From an uncultured Muribaculaceae bacterium (lineage in GTDB: Bacteria > Bacteroidota > Bacteroidia > Bacteroidales > Muribaculaceae), in the NCBI GenBank assembly GCA_910589055.1, contig CAJURN010000015.1, positions 15,369 through 79,368 on the forward strand: a stretch of 64,000 bases of DNA, written 5' to 3'. The notes under the pieces are model-generated. The model was not told the origin of the DNA, did not search any database, and saw only the letters and a list, made by a program, of their open reading frames with translations. Shown here in pieces: positions 60,896 through 64,000 of this stretch. How positions within the stretch are numbered: position 1 is the first letter of the stretch; every line of letters begins with the position of its first letter. Position numbers and translations under genes: made by a program.

Positions 60896-62870
60896 CAGTC
60901 AACGCGCCGTTGTATGCGTTCTTGAGATTCATCATTTTTTCTTCGATACGGTCGCTTCCCCGCAGGTATTCCGCCAGAAGCCCTTTCAGGTGAAGCTCCC
61001 ACAAACTGTCAAAAGGTTTCAGGTCGTTGGCATAATTCTTCACTTTAAGGAAATATGCTCCACCGATGTGGTAGGCGTCATTCATGAAGTCCGTTTTGGA
61101 AATGGCTTCGTTGAGACGCTCCATGCGCTTTTTGGCTTCGACTTTCAAATTCCCGAGGGATTCAAGCATACCGATATTTTCAGACGCCTTTACCTCGCAC
61201 CATGCGAAACGGCGGCGTATGGCAAAATCCATTGTCTCAACACCTCGGTCGATGTCGTTCATGGTGCCGATTATATACACATTTTCGGGCACGTAGAATC
61301 CGTCATGGAAATTATCTTCCGGCTCAAGCATATTCTGATACTGTGTGCTCACCAAGCCTTTGATGCCACGGTAGTCGGGGTCTATGGCTGAGAACAGTTC
61401 GCCGAATATTTTGGATAATTCGCCGCGGTTGATTTCATCAATAATGAACACGAATTTCTTCTTTCTCACATTTGAGCCGGGAGTATCGCTGTCGGTCAGA
61501 TTTTTCAACGCTTGGGCGCAGAACGACTTGAATTTTCCGGGGCGAAGCATAAAGCCGAGCTGGCCGTTGGCGCCGCTGTCTTTCACCGGGCGCAGCCCTT
61601 CAACGAAATCGGTATAATCGTAGGATGGATGGAACTGGACTTTGTCGATCACGACATCCTCGTCCATTGCGGATGCAATCTTGTGGGCGAGATAGGTCTT
61701 GCCGGTTCCTGGTGCTCCGGTCAGAATAAGATTTTTATTTGCCTCGAGCAGGCGTACATAATTTTCGATGTTCATTTTTTCCTGATATTCGGATTCGGAT
61801 AGGATATTGGTGAAAGCTGCGATTCCGCCACGTGTGTTGTAAGACATATTGCGGTAGAGGGAGAAGCGATTCAGCGGAATCGGACTGGGCAGGCGGCGAA
61901 AGTCTTTTATGAGGAAAACAAGAGCGGCATGCCGTTTACCGTCATTGTCGCAATGGTCGGTTATTTCGTCCTGAAGCCATGCGGGGTTTTGCGCTTTCCA
62001 CTCGGCTGCTTTTTCGGTATAATTCTTTTTGTCGGCAAAGTCGTGTACGGTAGCTTCGTATGTGGCTTGATTGTTTTTGACGTAATAAAACTTGAAGGTG
62101 TCGCCGGATTCAATCATGCTCTCCAGGGAGCTGAGAATGTCTTTGCCATGTTGTGACGGCTTCGTATGCCACCAGATGCAACCGAAGCCGTCGCCCATGT
62201 CGTCAATCAGTTCGTTTTTCCATGAGTCGTAAGGCTCGTGAACGAACAGGCCGCCAATCTCCGGATTTTTCCATACCCTATCTATGTGATATAGGCACCG
62301 GGTAAGGAAAGCTGTTGCATTTTCTCGGTTTTCCCCTTGCCACAGTGGCATGAAAATTGAGTTCATGCGGGAGTTGAAAGTGTCAGGATTGTATTCCCGA
62401 CCGTCAAAATGCGCAATCAGCATTTTCTTGTGGTCTTCGCTTGCGATGGGCCAATTTTCGGTGGGGTTGTCGATGTAGGCGATAATGTTGCGTACTCCTG
62501 CACTTGCCGAAGCGGGATCAATCTTGTATTTGATAAGATTGTTTTTCCAATCGTTCTGACGGATGTTCGACATTGCGATGGTACGCTTGTCGGGGTACAT
62601 GTTGAGGATATTCTTGTCTTTAGCCTTAATATCGCAATAAGCCACAAGAAGGAATAGGGCCTCCCGGACAGTCTTGACCACAGGAACGTCAGAGTTGCAA
62701 AAGTCGGTGTAAGGCATCTCGCACAGCTGCATCGCGGTCTCGCGTGAGACCGGCAGGTTTCTCCACGCGAGCAATGCCTCACGGGCTTTCTCGTGCCGAA
62801 ACTCGGTCATGGCCTGAATGTCGGCGTACTCACCCGATTCTATAACTTTGGAGATATCAGTGTCAATCAT
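60876..62870 (-). CDS. McrB-like AAA+ subunit with unusual N-terminal region
   Basis: A 664-residue protein. The C-terminal AAA+ module has Walker A GAPGTGKT (385-392), Walker B FVFIIDEINRGELSKIFGEL (473-492) and the McrB signature IGTMNDIDRGVETMDFAIRR with RRRF arginine finger. McrB normally hydrolyses GTP and recognises modified cytosines through its N-terminal domain. Here the first 370 residues do not resemble the E. coli McrB DNA-binding domain; a segment around 225-325 (GCIWWHTKPSQHGKDILSSL; SGDTFKFYYVKNN) is faintly reminiscent of EVE/PUA-type modified-base readers, which is speculative. Promoter box almost touches the ATG. Confidence 0.85.
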   Translation of the reverse strand: MIDTDISKVIESGEYADIQAMTEFRHEKAREALLAWRNLPVSRETAMQLCEMPYTDFCNSDVPVVKTVREALFLLVAYCDIKAKDKNILNMYPDKRTIAMSNIRQNDWKNNLIKYKIDPASASAGVRNIIAYIDNPTENWPIASEDHKKMLIAHFDGREYNPDTFNSRMNSIFMPLWQGENRENATAFLTRCLYHIDRVWKNPEIGGLFVHEPYDSWKNELIDDMGDGFGCIWWHTKPSQHGKDILSSLESMIESGDTFKFYYVKNNQATYEATVHDFADKKNYTEKAAEWKAQNPAWLQDEITDHCDNDGKRHAALVFLIKDFRRLPSPIPLNRFSLYRNMSYNTRGGIAAFTNILSESEYQEKMNIENYVRLLEANKNLILTGAPGTGKTYLAHKIASAMDEDVVIDKVQFHPSYDYTDFVEGLRPVKDSGANGQLGFMLRPGKFKSFCAQALKNLTDSDTPGSNVRKKKFVFIIDEINRGELSKIFGELFSAIDPDYRGIKGLVSTQYQNMLEPEDNFHDGFYVPENVYIIGTMNDIDRGVETMDFAIRRRFAWCEVKASENIGMLESLGNLKVEAKKRMERLNEAISKTDFMNDAYHIGGAYFLKVKNYANDLKPFDSLWELHLKGLLAEYLRGSDRIEEKMMNLKNAYNGALTDAGNNN

Positions 62871-62874
62871 GCAG

Positions 62875-62905
62875 CAAATTTATGCTTATTCCGGAACATT
62901 GCAAA
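62875..62905 (-). promoter_or_regulatory. Full-consensus promoter of the mcrBC-like operon
   Basis: On the minus strand TTTG (62902-62905), 19-base spacer, TAAATTTG (62875-62882), exact in both boxes. The box ends four bases before the ATG at 62870, so the transcript probably begins at or next to the start codon. Confidence 0.7.
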
Positions 62906-62972
62906 ATGTAATTGAAAGTAATTTCACCGAAAATCACCACATGTAGTGATGCCCTGTTATAATAAATTTTAT

Positions 62973-62980
62973 TAATTTTG
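62973..62980 (+). promoter_or_regulatory. -7 box of the hemerythrin-LuxR gene
   Basis: TAATTTTG, exact match to TAnnTTTG, 23 bases before the ATG at 63004. No good -33 element; possibly an activated promoter. Confidence 0.55.
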
Positions 62981-63003
62981 TGGAATAAATAAAGAGGATA
63001 AAT

Positions 63004-63951
63004 ATGTCATCGTATTACACTGAGACCACCAAGATGAGTGACATCATCTGTGAGCAGCCTTCAACGCTGCAGATGATGAGCCGCTTCGGATTGCCGCTTG
63101 GAGTAGGAGAAAAGACTGTTGCGGAAGTTTGCGGACTTAATGGCGTGGACACGCGTACTTTTCTTGCTGTCGCCAATTTTACCAAATATGGTCCTGAGGG
63201 GGCAACTGATTTTGCCTCAGAGGTTTCCGTGGAAGCCCTTGTGTCGTATCTGAAACAGGCTCACAATTATTTCCTTGATTTTCAGCTTCCATCCATCCGC
63301 CGCAAATTGCTGGAGGCAATCGTGTGTACCAACACTTCGGAGGTGAATGAAGTTTCGGGGCTGATTCTTAAATTCTACGACGATTACATGGCTGAGGTGC
63401 GCCGTCACATGCAGCATGAGGACAGACATATTTTTACTTATGTGAAATCACTTCTGGAAGGACGCAAGCCTGCCGATTTTGAAATTTCGCGTTTTGCCAA
63501 ATCGCACACCGGCATCGACCGCAAGCTCCAGGAACTCAAGAATATAATTATAAAATATTACACTCCGGGAGAGGCGGCCGACTTGCTGAACACGGTTCTG
63601 TATGATATTTTCATCTGTGAGGCCGACCTTCGTCGACACTGTCAGGTTGAGGATTACATCTTCGTTCCTGCAGTGCAGCAGCTTGAGGAAAGGGTAGAGG
63701 AAGGCGTTGCCGCGCCAGAGACAGCCAATCAGGAGCAGGCCTCGGCAGGAGTACTTTCCGAGCGCGAGAAAGAAGTTGTGGCCTGCGTGGTGAAAGGAAT
63801 GTCGAACAAGCAGATTGCCGATAAACTTTTCATCAGCCTTAACACCGTGCTCACCCACAGAAAGAATATCGCACGCAAGCTGGATATACATTCCGTGAGC
63901 GGACTCACGATATATGCCATCGTAAATTCCATCGTTAAACTCGATGCGTGA
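63004..63951 (+). CDS. Hemerythrin-domain LuxR-type transcriptional regulator
   Basis: A 315-residue cytosolic regulator. Residues about 10-60 resemble the ScdA/RIC N-terminal domain (DIICEQPSTLQMMSRFGLPL). Residues about 80-230 form a hemerythrin-like four-helix bundle with candidate di-iron ligands His87, His135, His138 or Glu139, His142, His168, His212 and Glu216. A linker leads to a LuxR/FixJ-type HTH at 250-315 (LSEREKEVVACVVKGMSNKQ; LNTVLTHRKNIARKL). RIC-type proteins handle nitric-oxide or oxidative damage to iron centres, so a redox or NO/O2 sensing regulator is likely (inference). Divergent from the McrBC-like operon. Confidence 0.88.
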   Translation: MSSYYTETTKMSDIICEQPSTLQMMSRFGLPLGVGEKTVAEVCGLNGVDTRTFLAVANFTKYGPEGATDFASEVSVEALVSYLKQAHNYFLDFQLPSIRRKLLEAIVCTNTSEVNEVSGLILKFYDDYMAEVRRHMQHEDRHIFTYVKSLLEGRKPADFEISRFAKSHTGIDRKLQELKNIIIKYYTPGEAADLLNTVLYDIFICEADLRRHCQVEDYIFVPAVQQLEERVEEGVAAPETANQEQASAGVLSEREKEVVACVVKGMSNKQIADKLFISLNTVLTHRKNIARKLDIHSVSGLTIYAIVNSIVKLDA

Positions 63952-64000
63952 ATTCAAAATCGACATGCAACAATAGAGTCGATTAATAATTCTCCTCACT

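Noticed and set aside
59540..62870. McrBC-like pair as part of a mobile island
   Set aside because: No integrase, direct repeats, tRNA or transposase seen on either side; transfer is possible but not shown here.
63958..63986. AATCGAC/GTCGATT hairpin after the last gene as a terminator
   Set aside because: The stem is present but there is no following T run before the window ends, so it cannot be called with confidence.

Overview
The window is a chromosomal segment of a Bacteroidales bacterium, most probably a Muribaculaceae-type gut anaerobe (family placement is inference). The signs are: a complete moxR-bat aerotolerance operon, a Na+-translocating NQR operon beside an RprX/RprY-type two-component system, a cydAB oxidase with the Bacteroidetes-specific DUF4492 protein, a DUF1599 / DoxX-MauE / tpiA / SPOR / folE cluster, many TAnnTTTG promoter boxes (the Bacteroides -7 element), and A/T-rich leaders without clear Shine-Dalgarno sequences. 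Coding is dense. I see no rRNA, tRNA, CRISPR array, insertion sequence or integrase.

Layout. 1-4.7 kb: htpG (3' end cut by the window edge) and clpC, both minus, separated by a terminator and an array of short repeats. 4.9-8.8 kb: gyrA and a secreted TPR protein, plus. 9.0-12.4 kb: two divergent secreted proteins of unknown role. 12.5-16.4 kb: DUF1599 protein, DoxX/MauE-like membrane protein, tpiA, SPOR protein, folE. 16.4-17.0 kb: an A/T-rich gap with a candidate minus-strand small RNA. 17.0-23.7 kb: yihY-ridA on plus meeting a mutS2-chrA-chrA-folC operon on minus. 24.0-25.6 kb: two exported proteins. 25.9-28.7 kb: ppdK. 28.9-34.9 kb: nqrABCDEF. 35.0-37.0 kb: dapF and a MalY-type lyase. 37.1-41.1 kb: RprY/RprX-like pair and nhaA. 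41.2-45.6 kb: hisS, a lipoprotein, pepT, miaA. 45.6-50.4 kb: YigZ-family gene, then a usp-DUF4492-cydA-cydB operon. 50.5-50.8 kb: a small HTH protein. 50.9-59.4 kb: moxR, DUF58, a Tpr/BatD-like membrane protein and batA-E. 59.5-62.9 kb: an McrBC-like restriction pair. 63.0-64.0 kb: a hemerythrin-LuxR regulator.

How the genes fit together. Several blocks concern respiration and oxygen or sodium: Na+-NQR builds a sodium gradient, NhaA consumes or rebalances it, and the RprXY-type system lies between them; cytochrome bd gives microaerobic oxygen reduction with a universal-stress protein in the same operon; the Bat operon supports aerotolerance; the last gene joins a di-iron hemerythrin-like domain to a LuxR DNA-binding domain. 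Heat-shock genes (htpG, clpC) open the window, and clpC carries a perfect sigma-54-type promoter match. The most unusual non-coding signals are a perfect palindromic bidirectional promoter between nhaA and hisS, a promoter/terminator pair without a gene at 16.46-16.63 kb, the 17-bp repeat array after clpC, a cluster of five TGTACA palindromes at 25.76-25.82 kb, and near-leaderless promoters at mcrB and mutS2. I found no single wholly novel multigene system; the least familiar proteins are the N-terminal region of the McrB-like protein and the exported proteins at 9.0-12.4 and 24.0-25.6 kb.
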